The notes under the pieces were generated by a model that was not told the DNA's origin, did no database searches, and was given only the letters and a program-made list of their open reading frames with translations. This document shows, piece after piece, positions 37,274 to 46,878 of a DNA stretch of 64,000 bases (the stretch's first letter is position 1; every line of letters begins with the position of its first letter). The position numbers and the translations under genes were made by a program. The stretch is from Nitrospira sp. GTDB lineage: Bacteria > Nitrospirota > Nitrospiria > Nitrospirales > Nitrospiraceae. The stretch lies in assembly GCA_024331125.1 (NCBI GenBank), contig JANDJI010000003.1:186001-250000 (forward strand), in the 5' to 3' direction.

Positions 37274-37666
37274 CTAGAGGTCGCGAATCGCTCCTTGGAG
37301 CACGGTGATCTGCGTTACGGGATCACCGGCGTTTTTCAGTTCCGTCCTGATCTGGTCCTTCAAATAGGATGAGTAGCCGACGCGGTCGACCAGGAGGTCG
37401 AGGAACCGCTCCGCCGGCAACAGGCTCTGTTGTTTGAGTTCTTCGACCGTTTCGTCGCTGACCGGGACGTAGGTGCTGCCGATATGGAAGACCACGTTGT
37501 AATGCCGCCCGTTCCCGATGCGCTCGAACCTCAGACCTTTCACCGCTCCCTCCTCTGAACGCTTGAGCGAAGCGGCCCATTCTAGACAGGTTTCTGCATC
37601 GAAGACAAGGGTGCCCCCGTCCATACCAGTGAACGAGACGGATCCTTTGCTCCGGTGGACAGCCAC
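37274..37666 (-). CDS. Hypothetical protein
   Basis: A 130-residue soluble protein with mixed alpha/beta character and no recognised domain. It begins RSKGSVSFTGMDGGTLVFDAETCLEW and ends with a helical tail. It converges on the TPR gene with a gap of 25 bases and is divergent from the helicase-like gene. Confidence 0.6.
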   Translation of the reverse strand: MAVHRSKGSVSFTGMDGGTLVFDAETCLEWAASLKRSEEGAVKGLRFERIGNGRHYNVVFHIGSTYVPVSDETVEELKQQSLLPAERFLDLLVDRVGYSSYLKDQIRTELKNAGDPVTQITVLQGAIRDL

Positions 37667-37729
37667 GCCGAGACGCCATTAAGATGCAGCCGTATCGGCG
37701 ACGGCACGGGAACATGATCTGATTCGGCG

Positions 37730-39217
37730 ATGACGGTCCACGACCTGCACGACCTGCTTGAATCCTGCGTCGCCCGCCTTCACGCGGAACAAAACCGGAT
37801 CGTCGAAGGAGGGCAAGAGACGTGTGTCGCGGTACCTCCGGGTCGATTGGTGCAGACGATCGGAGGCCTTCACCTGTATGAATTCATCGCGCCCGCCGGA
37901 GTTTCGCTTCCGATCGACGTCGCCGTTGCCGTCGTCCCGAGCAACGACGTGGAACCTACCGAGGGGATCACCCTGAGCCAAACCGATCGGGCGGTTCTTG
38001 TGCAGACGGCGGAGGTGCTCGGAGAGCCCGTGCCATCCGCGACCTTGATTCCGGATCTCGCCGGGCATCTCACCATCACCGCCGACCGATTGGAGGACAT
38101 GATCAAGAAAGGCGAGGTCTACACTCTCGGGCCGGCCGAACGATTGGTTCCCCTGTTCCAGGAGGGAGAACGGGGCGGACGACGGATTCCTCCCGAATCG
38201 TCGGCCCTGACCATGGTTTGGCTGGAGGACCGATCGCTGCGGCGACAGCGGTTGGCTGACTTGACGGTGGACCTCGTCCGCGCCAACAAGCGAGTCCTGT
38301 TGCTCAGTCCGGACCACCACGAATCGGACCGGGCCACGGGCGCCGTCGCGCGCGCCATGAAGGCCGCGGGGCTGAGCTATCGGACGTTGATCAGCCGGTA
38401 TGAAGTGCCGCTCCTTGGCGAAAGCGGCGGGATCGCCCTGCAGGAGCTGGGATTCGAAGCGCAAGTCCATCGATTTTACGCCAAGTCGCAATCCGAAAAG
38501 GCTTCGCTCCGACGGAAGTACGAGCGGTTCCGAGAGCTTGCCCCGCTGATGACCTCCAAAGCGCAGAAACAGAAAGACCTGGACGAGGTTCGGTTGCTCG
38601 AATGGCGACTCGTCTCTCAACTGAGGGATCTTCAAGCCCAATCGGCCGATGTCGAGACCATGCTCACCCAATACGAGAACCTGCCGTTGTTCCAGCGGTT
38701 GACGATGCAGGCGGTCGGAAAGAACAGGGAGTCCCTTGACCAATACCGCCGGCTGTATCAACGGCAAATGGAGACGTTGCACCGAGAGATCGATCTGGCT
38801 CAGGCGCGGATTCGGGAATTGGCGCCGGAAGCCGCCGTCTCGCGCGACCTGAAACAGGAGTATGATGAGCTGAAGGAAGCCATGGCGAAGCTGGGGGGGA
38901 CGAAAAAAATTCGGGAACTGTTGGCCGCCGAGGCGGACCCGAACCGACAAGCGTTTCTTCAACATCGCCGACTGGTGGCCGCCACACCGGGGCGGGTGGC
39001 CGGTGATCCGTTGTTTGGCCGTGTGCGGTTCGACGTCCTGGTCGTCGATGAAGCGCCGCGCATCGCGATGGTTCACCTCTTGGCTGCGGCCGGCCTGGTG
39101 CGAGAACGGCTGGTGCTGAGCGGCGATCCGAACGAGATCGACTCGGCGGGCCAATGGACGGTTTCCGATCCCGGCGTCTCCGCGATGCACTCGTCTCATC
39201 CACAGGCGCTTGCTTGA
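37730..39217 (+). CDS. Degenerate superfamily-1 helicase-like protein
   Basis: The 495-residue protein resembles DNA2/NAM7 (UPF1-type) helicases but lacks a Walker A loop. The segment ANKRVLLLSPDHHESD matches motif Ia, a long coiled coil (about 255-400) replaces the stalk, LVAATPGRV follows, and motif II is retained as FDVLVVDEAPR (D440, E441) with motif III-like LSGDPNEID (D466). Motifs IV to VI are absent because the protein ends 30 residues later. At the expected GKT position stands LEDRSLRRQ. It may be a non-catalytic remnant or a repurposed scaffold. The frame is long and uninterrupted. Confidence 0.65.
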   Translation: MTVHDLHDLLESCVARLHAEQNRIVEGGQETCVAVPPGRLVQTIGGLHLYEFIAPAGVSLPIDVAVAVVPSNDVEPTEGITLSQTDRAVLVQTAEVLGEPVPSATLIPDLAGHLTITADRLEDMIKKGEVYTLGPAERLVPLFQEGERGGRRIPPESSALTMVWLEDRSLRRQRLADLTVDLVRANKRVLLLSPDHHESDRATGAVARAMKAAGLSYRTLISRYEVPLLGESGGIALQELGFEAQVHRFYAKSQSEKASLRRKYERFRELAPLMTSKAQKQKDLDEVRLLEWRLVSQLRDLQAQSADVETMLTQYENLPLFQRLTMQAVGKNRESLDQYRRLYQRQMETLHREIDLAQARIRELAPEAAVSRDLKQEYDELKEAMAKLGGTKKIRELLAAEADPNRQAFLQHRRLVAATPGRVAGDPLFGRVRFDVLVVDEAPRIAMVHLLAAAGLVRERLVLSGDPNEIDSAGQWTVSDPGVSAMHSSHPQALA

Positions 39218-39243
39218 CGCGGGAACGGAGAATTCAGGATAAT
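39214..39243 (+). promoter_or_regulatory. Probable tRNA-Leu promoter
   Basis: TTGACG (39214-39219) and GATAAT (39238-39243) are spaced by 18 bases, about 50 bases before the tRNA. The -35 overlaps the stop of the helicase-like gene. Confidence 0.55.
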
Positions 39244-39296
39244 CCTTCCCCCTGACGTATCTCGGTCCGGTATCGGTTTCAGAGCCGCATGTGAAT

Positions 39297-39383
39297 GCCG
39301 AAGTGGCGGAACTGGCAGACGCACTAGATTCAGGGTCTAGCGCCCTCACGGGTGTCCGGGTTCAAATCCCGGCTTCGGCACCA
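39297..39383 (+). tRNA. tRNA-Leu (CAG)
   Basis: Acceptor GCCGAAG pairs with CTTCGGC. The anticodon stem CTAGA/TCTAG encloses TTCAGGG (anticodon CAG), a long variable arm (CGCCCTCACGGGTGT) follows, and the T arm is CCGGG/CCCGG. CCA is encoded at 39381-39383. Confidence 0.97.
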
Positions 39384-39906
39384 ACCCAAGCTCCCTCGGG
39401 CCGTCTCCTCTTTATTGCGCTATCGTAGCGATTGCGCCGCAGTAAACGCCTGCCGTGCTTTCTGTTTCCTCGACCTTGCTAGAGGCCGACGGAGCATCGT
39501 CTTTTTTGATAAAGGGAGGGAAAAGTGTCGGTCGTGGGCAAGACAAAGTCATCCAGATGGTTCCCAGGCCAGCCTACGGCATGATTGCGCGGAGATGCGC
39601 AAGAACAATCAATCTGGCGCAATTCAGCGCAATAAATCTCAGAAACCGTCGGTTTTTTCGATGGATTTTTACTTCTTCTTGGCGCAATTCGGCGCAATCA
39701 TAAACCGAAAGAAGAAAATAAAGGAGCGGCCTCCTCACCACTCATCGCTCATGCTGTAACCCGCCGCGTATCTCTCGAATCCTTAGCCGACACCGGCTCG
39801 TACCGGCAGCGACGCCTCTGCCGTACCGGGTGTTCGGTTGGTACTCCCCCTTGCCTCTTTGACGACCGGTGTTTCACAATGACAGAGGCAGCGACGATGG
39901 TGCCTC
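39384..39906. repeat. Non-coding flank of tRNA-Leu with seven GCGCAAT motifs
   Basis: These 523 bases hold no credible gene. The 7-mer GCGCAAT or its inverse ATTGCGC occurs at 39414, 39431, 39584, 39617, 39627, 39682 and 39692. The last four form two near-identical blocks of about 20 bases (GGCGCAATTCAGCGCAAT and GGCGCAATTCGGCGCAAT), 65 bases apart. The piece 39600-39740 is AT-rich compared with surroundings. A short AAACC/GGTTT hairpin with T tract lies at 39641-39656. The position beyond a tRNA 3' end suggests a scar of an integrated element, but no integrase fragment is recognisable. Confidence 0.5.
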
Positions 39907-42159
39907 ATGGGAGTCCGATCGGCTGGGTGGAGGGGGCGGGTCACGGCGAGGGGAGCCTTGCTCGCTGTGGCGGCGGGCTTGCTCCTCTCTCTCGGCGCCG
40001 TGGCTGACGATCGGGCCATGGAACGTCCGGGCTTTGCACTCATTACGCGGGACGGCTCCGGCTCCGTCGGCCGGTACAGTTCCGTCGCGATCGGCGCCGA
40101 CGGGCTCGGCCTCATCAGCTATTACGACGAAACCAACGGCGACCTCAAGGTCGCCCACTGTTCCAATCCCGCCTGTACATCGGCCACGATCAGCACCCTG
40201 GATGACAAGGGAAACGTGGGGCTCTACACCTCCCTGGCGATCGGCGCCGATGATCTAGGGCTCATCACGTACTATGACCAAACCAACGGCGACCTCAAGG
40301 TCGCCCACTGCGCCGACGTCGCCTGCACCGCAGCGACTCTGACGGCGCTGGATCGCCACGGGGACGTCGGGCAGTACACCTCTGTCACGATCGGGACGGA
40401 CGGACTCCCTCTCATCACCTACTACGATGTCACCAAGGGAGATCTGAAGGCCGCGCACTGTAGCGATGTCGTGTGCCGCACGGCGACGATCACGACCCTG
40501 ACCTTTCTCCAGGCCGAAGAGGACGTCGGGCGCTTTACTTCGGTGACCATCGCCGGGGGCCAACCCCTCATCAGCTATTACGATGTCACCGACCAATATC
40601 TGAAGTCGGCCCTGTGTCCGGACATCGCATGCATTGAACCGACCCTGACGACGACACCGGACAAGACCGGCAACGTGGGGCAATACAGTTCCATCGTGAT
40701 GGGGATGGATGCCCGGCCCCTCATCGGCTATTACGACGAAACCAACGGCGACCTCAAAGTCATCCACTGCACGGAAGTCCTCTGTATCACCGGCACCCGC
40801 ACCGTTCTGGACGGTGACGGAGACGTGGGTCAGTCCACGTCGATCACGATCGGCGCCGACGGCCTGGGGTTCATCAGTTATTACGATAAAACGAACGGCG
40901 ACCTCAAAGTCGCCCACTGCGCCGATACGACCTGCACGACGGCCACGATCAAGACCGTCGATCAGGCCGGTGACGTCGGACAAGATACGTCCGTCACGAT
41001 CGGGACGGACGGGTTCCCCCTCATCACCTACTATGACGTCACCAACGGGGACCTGAAGGTGGCGCACTGCGAAGACCCGGACTGTGCCACGGCGACGGTG
41101 ACGCCGCTGGACGGCGCGGCGATCGACGTCGGGACCTCGACCTCGATCGCCATCGGCGCCGACGGGTTGGGGCTCATCGCCTACTACGACGCCACGAACG
41201 GAGATCTGAAGGTGGCCCATTGCGCGGACCGGACCTGCGCCTCCGCCACCGTCACGACTGTGCAGAGCGACAACGACGTGGGACAATACGTGTCCGTGGC
41301 CATCGGGGCGGACGGCCTGCCGGTGATCAGTTATTACGACGCGACCCACGGCGACCTGCGCGTCGCCCACTGCGCCGATGTGCTCTGTACCCGGTCAACG
41401 CACCGAGCCATCGACGAAACCGGCCACGTCGGTCAATACACCTCGATCGTGATCGGAACCGACGGCCTGGGATTGATCGGCTACTACGACGTCACCAACG
41501 GGGACCTGAAGGTGGCGCACTGTGTCGATCGTGAATGTACGGCGGCCGATGTCAGGACCCTGGTCGGCAAGGGCGACGTCGGCCGATACACCTCGATGAC
41601 GATCGGCTCGGACGGCTTGCCGGTGATCAGTTACTATGACGCGACCCGCGGGGATTTGCGGGTCGCCCATTGTGACGATGTCGCTTGCAAGTCGGCACGC
41701 AACCTCCTGATCGATCACGCGGGCGACGTGGGCCGGTACAATTCCCTCGCCGTTGGAACGGACGGCTTGCCGGTGATCAGTTACTACGACGCGACGAAGG
41801 GACGTCTCAAGGTCGCCCATTGCGCCGACGTGGAGTGCCGTCGGGCAAGGACGACCGTGCTCCACGGTCGAGGCCACGTCGGACAATTTACAGCGGTTGC
41901 GATCGGCGCTGATGGTCGGGGCCTGATCAGTTATTACGATGCGGCGAACGGGGATCTGCGCGTCGCCCACTGTGCCGATGTGGAATGCCGCAAAGCCACC
42001 CACGTCGTCGTGCAGGAAGAGGGGAATGTCGGGCAGTTCACATCCCTCGCGATCGGTGTCGATGGCCGACCGCTGATTGCGTACTACGACGTGACGAACG
42101 GCGACCTCAAGGTCGCCCACTGTTCCAACAGTCTCTGCGTGCCGTATCACCGCCGGTGA
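39907..42159 (+). CDS. Secreted protein of 14 tandem [14 protein letters not shown] repeats
   Basis: The 750-residue product has an N-terminal signal peptide ([20 protein letters not shown]). The rest is 14 repeats of about 50 residues with consensus [33 protein letters not shown], then a second cysteine four to five residues further. Each repeat thus carries an HC...C pair, probably a disulfide bridge formed outside the cytoplasm. Fifty-residue repeats rich in short beta strands suggest beta-propeller blades (14 would make two seven-blade rings). Repeats are similar but not identical, so they are not a recent expansion. Function is unknown. It is convergent with gcvP. Confidence 0.8.
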   Translation: [750 protein letters not shown]

Positions 42160-42212
42160 CGGCGAAGAAGGCTTGATCGACCACGGCCGATCATTCCCTC
42201 GGAATCTCCGGC

Positions 42213-45098
42213 TTACAGTTGATAACTCTCCATCGGCGGGCAGGTGCAGACGAGGTGGCGGTCGCCGTAGGCTTCGTCGATCCGGCTCACGCTCGGCCAA
42301 AATTTGGCCTGGGCGACCCAGGGGGCGGGAAACGCCGCCTGCTCGCGACTGTAAGGACGATTCCATTCCGTGGCCGCGACGGCGGTCGCCGTGTGGGGCG
42401 CGTTTTTCAACAGATTGTTGGTGCGGGGCCGGCGGCCCTCGGCGATCTCTTGGATTTCGGAGCGGATGCGAATCAGCGCGTCGCAAAATCGATCGAGCTC
42501 GGCCTTCGACTCGCTTTCCGTCGGCTCGATCATGAGGGTGCCGGGCACAGGAAAGGACACCGTGGGGGCGTGAAATCCATAGTCCATGAGTCGTTTAGCC
42601 ACGTCCATCGCCTCGATACCGGCGCTTTCTTTGAACTCGCGAAGATCCAGAATAAACTCGTGCGCCACCAATCCGGCGTCGCCGGCGTACAGGACCGAAA
42701 AGTGTTTCTCCAGCCGCTTCGCCATATAGTTGGCGTTCAGGATGGCCACCTGGGTGGCTTTGGTCAACCCTTCTCGTCCCATTAAGGCGATGTACGTCCA
42801 GGAGATCGGAAGGATGCCGGCGCTCCCGTAGGGCGCGGCGGCGATTGGGCCGATGGCGTCAGCCCCTCCAACTTTGACGAGCGGATGACCGGGCAGGAAA
42901 GGGACCAGGTGCGCCGCCGCGCCGATGGGTCCCACGCCGGGGCCGCCGCCGCCGTGGGGAATGCAAAACGTCTTATGAAGGTTCAGATGGCAGATGTCCG
43001 CGCCGATGTCGCCGGGACGACACAGACCCACCATGGCGTTCATGTTGGCGCCGTCCATATAGACCTGACCGCCGTGCGTGTGAATGATCTGGCAGATACG
43101 GCGCACGCCGGCCTCGAAGACTCCGTGGGTCGAGGGATAGGTCAGCATCACCGCCGCCAACCGGCCCCGGTGTTGGGCGGCTTTGGCCTCCAGGTCGTCG
43201 ATGTTGATATTGCCTTGGCGATCGCAGGCGACCGGCACGACCGTCATACCGGCCATTGCGGCGCTGGCGGGATTGGTGCCGTGGGCCGAGACCGGGATCA
43301 GGCAGATGTTCCGGTGTCCCTCGCCTCTGGATCGATGATAGGCGCGAATCACCATCAAGCCCGCGTATTCTCCCTGGGACCCGGCGTTCGGCTGGACCGA
43401 AAAGGCCGCGAAACCGGAAATCTCCGCCAGCCAACCGGTGAGTTGATGAATGAGTTCCTGATACCCTCGCGCTTGCTCCTCCGGCGCGAACGGATGAAGG
43501 CGGGCGAACTCCGGCCAGGTGATGGGCGACATCTCGGTGGTGGCGTTCAGCTTCATCGTGCAGGAACCCAACGGGATCATGGAGTGCACGAGCGACAGGT
43601 CCTTGGCCTGCAGGCGATGGAGATACCGGAGCATCTCATGTTCGGAGTGATAACGGTGAAAGACCTCATGGGAGAGATAGGGGCTGGTTCTGGCGAGGGA
43701 CGGCGGATAGGCCGGATCGATGGCGGGAATCAGATCCGCCGGCGCGAAAGGCAACCGCTCGCTCCCGGAGAAGATTTCCCAGAGGCGGGCGACTTCCTCT
43801 TTTGAACTGACTTCATCAAGCGACAGGCCGAGGGAATCGTCGTTGTAACGGCGCAGATTGATCCCGCGCCTGCCGGCCCGATGGACGATCTGATCGGCCT
43901 GCGCGCCCGTGAGGGGGATGCGGATCGTATCGAAAAACAAATCGGGTCGCACGTCGAAGCCGAGCCGCCGCAGCCCCTCCGCCAGCAGCAGCGTGAGGCC
44001 GTGCACGCGCTCGGCGATGCGCCGCAGACCGTCGGGCCCGTGGTACACCGCGTACATGGCCGCCATGACGGCCAGCAGGACTTGCGCCGTGCAGATGTTG
44101 CTGGTGGCCCTCTCTCGTCGAATGTGCTGCTCTCTCGTTTGGAGAGCGAGCCGGAAGGCCGGTTTCCCCGTCGCATCCTTGGAGACGCCGACAAGGCGAC
44201 CCGGCATCTGCCGCTTGTGCTCCTCCTTCGTCGATAAAAACGCGGCGTGCGGTCCTCCGAATCCCATGGGCACGCCGAATCGTTGCGTCGAACCCACGGC
44301 GATGTCGGCGCCGAATTCTCCGGGAGGCTTGAGCAACGTCAAGGCCAGCGGATCCGTGGCGACCACGACGAGAGCCCCGGCTTCATGGGCCTTGGCAACG
44401 ATGTCGCTGAAATCTCCCACGTACCCGTCCGTCGCGGGGTATTGCAGCAAGAGACCGCACAACCGACCGCCGTGCTCGATCGCCGTCGTGGCGCCGGTTC
44501 GGATGGTGATCCCGAGCGGCTCGGCTCTGGTTCGCAAGACCGCGAGGGTCTGGGGATGGCAATCGCGTGATACGAAGAACTCCGTTCGCTCTTCGCCCTT
44601 GCCGCGGGCGATCGCCAGGCACATCGCCATCGCTTCCGCCGCCGCCGTGGCTTCGTCCAAGAGCGACGCGTTCGCAACCGGCAAGCCGGTCAAGTCCGCG
44701 ACCATGGTTTGAAAAATCACCAAGGCCTCCAGGCGCCCCTGCGAAATCTCGGCTTGATAGGGGGTGTACTGGGTGTACCAGGCGGGATTTTCCAAAATGT
44801 TTCGTTGGATCACTCCGGGAGTGACACAGTCGTAGTAGCCCATGCCGATCAAGGAACGGGCCACGACGTTCTTGGACGCGACCGCCTTCAACCGAGCCAG
44901 GATCGCCTGTTCGCCCTGATGAAGGGGGAGAGAAAGGGGTCGGCGAATCCGAATGTCTTCGGGAACCGTCGCGTCGGCGAGCGCGTCGAGCGAGCGGAAG
45001 CCCAGCGTCGCCAACATTTCTTGGACATCCGCGTCCGTGGGCCCAAGGTGACGATGAACAAAAGAATCAGTCGGCTCAAGAAGGTTCGGCTCGGCCAT
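42213..45098 (-). CDS. gcvP: Glycine dehydrogenase (P protein, single-chain)
   Basis: The 961-residue PLP enzyme decarboxylates glycine and loads the aminomethyl group on the H protein. It is the single-chain form, with both halves (GcvPA- and GcvPB-like) fused. [14 protein letters not shown] opens the protein; the PLP lysine sits in [17 protein letters not shown], and [14 protein letters not shown] is a first-half block. GcvT and GcvH genes are not in the window. In autotrophs the enzyme may also run in the glycine-synthesis direction. The 261 bases upstream, to the next gene at 45360, show no glycine riboswitch motif. Confidence 0.97.
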   Translation of the reverse strand: MAEPNLLEPTDSFVHRHLGPTDADVQEMLATLGFRSLDALADATVPEDIRIRRPLSLPLHQGEQAILARLKAVASKNVVARSLIGMGYYDCVTPGVIQRNILENPAWYTQYTPYQAEISQGRLEALVIFQTMVADLTGLPVANASLLDEATAAAEAMAMCLAIARGKGEERTEFFVSRDCHPQTLAVLRTRAEPLGITIRTGATTAIEHGGRLCGLLLQYPATDGYVGDFSDIVAKAHEAGALVVVATDPLALTLLKPPGEFGADIAVGSTQRFGVPMGFGGPHAAFLSTKEEHKRQMPGRLVGVSKDATGKPAFRLALQTREQHIRRERATSNICTAQVLLAVMAAMYAVYHGPDGLRRIAERVHGLTLLLAEGLRRLGFDVRPDLFFDTIRIPLTGAQADQIVHRAGRRGINLRRYNDDSLGLSLDEVSSKEEVARLWEIFSGSERLPFAPADLIPAIDPAYPPSLARTSPYLSHEVFHRYHSEHEMLRYLHRLQAKDLSLVHSMIPLGSCTMKLNATTEMSPITWPEFARLHPFAPEEQARGYQELIHQLTGWLAEISGFAAFSVQPNAGSQGEYAGLMVIRAYHRSRGEGHRNICLIPVSAHGTNPASAAMAGMTVVPVACDRQGNINIDDLEAKAAQHRGRLAAVMLTYPSTHGVFEAGVRRICQIIHTHGGQVYMDGANMNAMVGLCRPGDIGADICHLNLHKTFCIPHGGGGPGVGPIGAAAHLVPFLPGHPLVKVGGADAIGPIAAAPYGSAGILPISWTYIALMGREGLTKATQVAILNANYMAKRLEKHFSVLYAGDAGLVAHEFILDLREFKESAGIEAMDVAKRLMDYGFHAPTVSFPVPGTLMIEPTESESKAELDRFCDALIRIRSEIQEIAEGRRPRTNNLLKNAPHTATAVAATEWNRPYSREQAAFPAPWVAQAKFWPSVSRIDEAYGDRHLVCTCPPMESYQL

Positions 45099-45359
45099 GA
45101 GAAGAATTACCCTTTGTGTTCGGACGATTGGTCAGGCGGAAAGGACCATCGAATCATACGAAACGAAAGGGTATCACGGCATCCGCCCGTTTCCAAGACA
45201 CAAAAAACGAGCGGAGGAGACAACGGGCGGACGTGGTCGGTCTCTTGACTTTGAGGGCGATCCCGCCAATGATGCGACGGGCTCTCGCTCGGAGAGCGGA
45301 GAAAGGCGGATTATTCGATTGTTCAACGGACGGCCGCCGCCGGGCCCGTCTTTTGTTTT

Positions 45360-46028
45360 ATGGCCGAACCGCATACGACTCCAATGGCATCGCAAGAAGA
45401 CGGGAGGCCGATAGCCGAGCAACTGGGCTCCGCTGGCGGAGCCAAAACGGGCGTGATCGCGATCGGCCTCGGCGTGCTCGTGGCCGTCGCGGTCGGCGTC
45501 GGCGTGGCTCCGAGACTCAAAGACCTCGTGACAGGGCCGTCTTCCTCGTCTAAAACCGTTTCTTCTTCGTTCTCCTCGTCCCAACCGGCGCCGCCACCGT
45601 CCGTCAAGCCGGAAACTCCGGTGACCACGGAGTCCGTCGAAACTCTGCTCGCGGACCTTGATCAAGCCGTCAAGCGGAAAGACGTCGAGGGAGTCTTGCG
45701 GCACATCGCGCCCGATGCGGTCATCTTGATCCATATGAAGCAAGGGACTCATCACCAGACCGCCCTGCTCTCGCGCGAGGATTATCGTAAAACGCTGGCC
45801 GCGGAGTTCGCCTTTCTCAGCGCGGACGACTTCGCCCGCGTGAACACGAAGGTATTGTTGGCGCCTGACGAGCGGAGCGCGAAGATCTCCTTCAAGACCA
45901 CGGAAACGCTCCGGCAGGCCGAGCGGGAATTCACGGTCGAGGGCGAGCACACGCTCCTGGTGACCATGCGCGGCGACAAGCCGACGATCGTCTCGCTGGA
46001 ACGGGACGTTCCCGGCGACTCAACCTGA
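45360..46028 (+). CDS. Membrane-anchored NTF2-like domain protein
   Basis: The 222-residue protein has an N-terminal membrane helix (TGVIAIGLGVLVAVAVGVGVA), a Ser/Pro-rich linker and a C-terminal domain of about 120 residues (ETLLADLDQAVKRKDVEGVLRHIAPDAVILI) resembling SnoaL/NTF2-like cone folds. The domain faces the periplasm. No catalytic motif is clear. The start is uncertain: ATGs at 45360 and 45384 both lack a good ribosome site. A two-component operon follows. Confidence 0.65.
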   Translation: MAEPHTTPMASQEDGRPIAEQLGSAGGAKTGVIAIGLGVLVAVAVGVGVAPRLKDLVTGPSSSSKTVSSSFSSSQPAPPPSVKPETPVTTESVETLLADLDQAVKRKDVEGVLRHIAPDAVILIHMKQGTHHQTALLSREDYRKTLAAEFAFLSADDFARVNTKVLLAPDERSAKISFKTTETLRQAEREFTVEGEHTLLVTMRGDKPTIVSLERDVPGDST

Positions 46029-46124
46029 CGCGTCTTGTCCCGCGCGCCCGCGAGGCGTCCGATCCGGAACGCGCCGAGGCGCGGGCGGCCCGTCCGCCGC
46101 AAACAAGATTCGCGCGCGGCGGTT

Positions 46125-46133
46125 TGGTATAAT
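46125..46133 (+). promoter_or_regulatory. Extended -10 promoter before response regulator
   Basis: TGGTATAAT is a perfect -10 with the TG extension (TATAAT at 46128-46133); the region 17 bases upstream does not resemble a -35 box. The start would lie only ten to sixteen bases before the gene. Confidence 0.6.
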
Positions 46134-46149
46134 CACGCTTTGTTCCGGG

Positions 46150-46827
46150 ATGTCCATGCGAGTCCTCGTCATCGAAGATGAAACCAAGGTCGGGTGTTTT
46201 ATCAAGCGGGCGCTCGAAGAAGAAAGTTACGCCGTCGATCTGTGCGAAGACGGAGCCAAGGGACTCGAGATGGCACTGGCGACCGACTACGACCTGCTGG
46301 TCGTGGATTTGATGCTGCCGTCGATATCCGGCATGGACATTCTCAAGACCATTCGACGCCAACGCATCCACACGCCGGTCTTGATTCTCTCGGCCCAATC
46401 CCAGGTCGATCAGCGGGTCAAGGGGCTCGACGCCGGCGCGGACGACTACCTGACCAAGCCTTTCGCCATCGATGAGCTGCTGGCGCGCGTTCGCGCGCTG
46501 CTCCGACGCGGGGCGACCGAGAGCCAGGGCATTCTCCAGGTCGATGACTTGGTCTTGAATCCGGCCACCCGCGAGGTCACCCGTGGGGGGCAGCGAATCG
46601 AGCTGACATTGAAGGAATACGCGCTGCTCGAATACCTCATGCGCCATGCCGGGCGGGTGTTGACCAGACCCATGATCTCCGAACACGTCTGGAATCAGGA
46701 CTTCGATACGTTCACCAACGTCATCGACGTCTACGTGAACTATCTGCGCAACAAGATCGATCGGGGCCGCGCCAAAAAATTGATCCACACCGTCCGGGGC
46801 AGCGGCTATATGCTGAAGGCCGACTGA
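46150..46827 (+). CDS. OmpR-family response regulator
   Basis: The 225-residue regulator has the receiver marks EDETKVG, phospho-acceptor Asp53 in LLVVDLMLPS, and LTKPF, followed by a winged-helix domain (LTLKEYALLEYLM, VRGSGYMLKAD). A second ATG six bases on (46156) has a better-placed G-rich site, giving a 223-residue form. It precedes a histidine kinase and HtrA, an arrangement like envelope-stress systems. Confidence 0.95.
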   Translation: MSMRVLVIEDETKVGCFIKRALEEESYAVDLCEDGAKGLEMALATDYDLLVVDLMLPSISGMDILKTIRRQRIHTPVLILSAQSQVDQRVKGLDAGADDYLTKPFAIDELLARVRALLRRGATESQGILQVDDLVLNPATREVTRGGQRIELTLKEYALLEYLMRHAGRVLTRPMISEHVWNQDFDTFTNVIDVYVNYLRNKIDRGRAKKLIHTVRGSGYMLKAD

Positions 46828-46878
46828 CGAACGTCTCGGCGCGGGAACGATGATGGCGGCCCCTGGAACGATTGCCAC

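Noticed and set aside
39352..39759. Integrase remnant or small ORFs after tRNA-Leu
   Set aside because: Translations in all frames show no recombinase motif, and the ORFs start inside the tRNA or have no ribosome site.
45099..45359. Glycine riboswitch upstream of gcvP
   Set aside because: The conserved tandem aptamer segments are not present on the minus strand in the 261-base gap.
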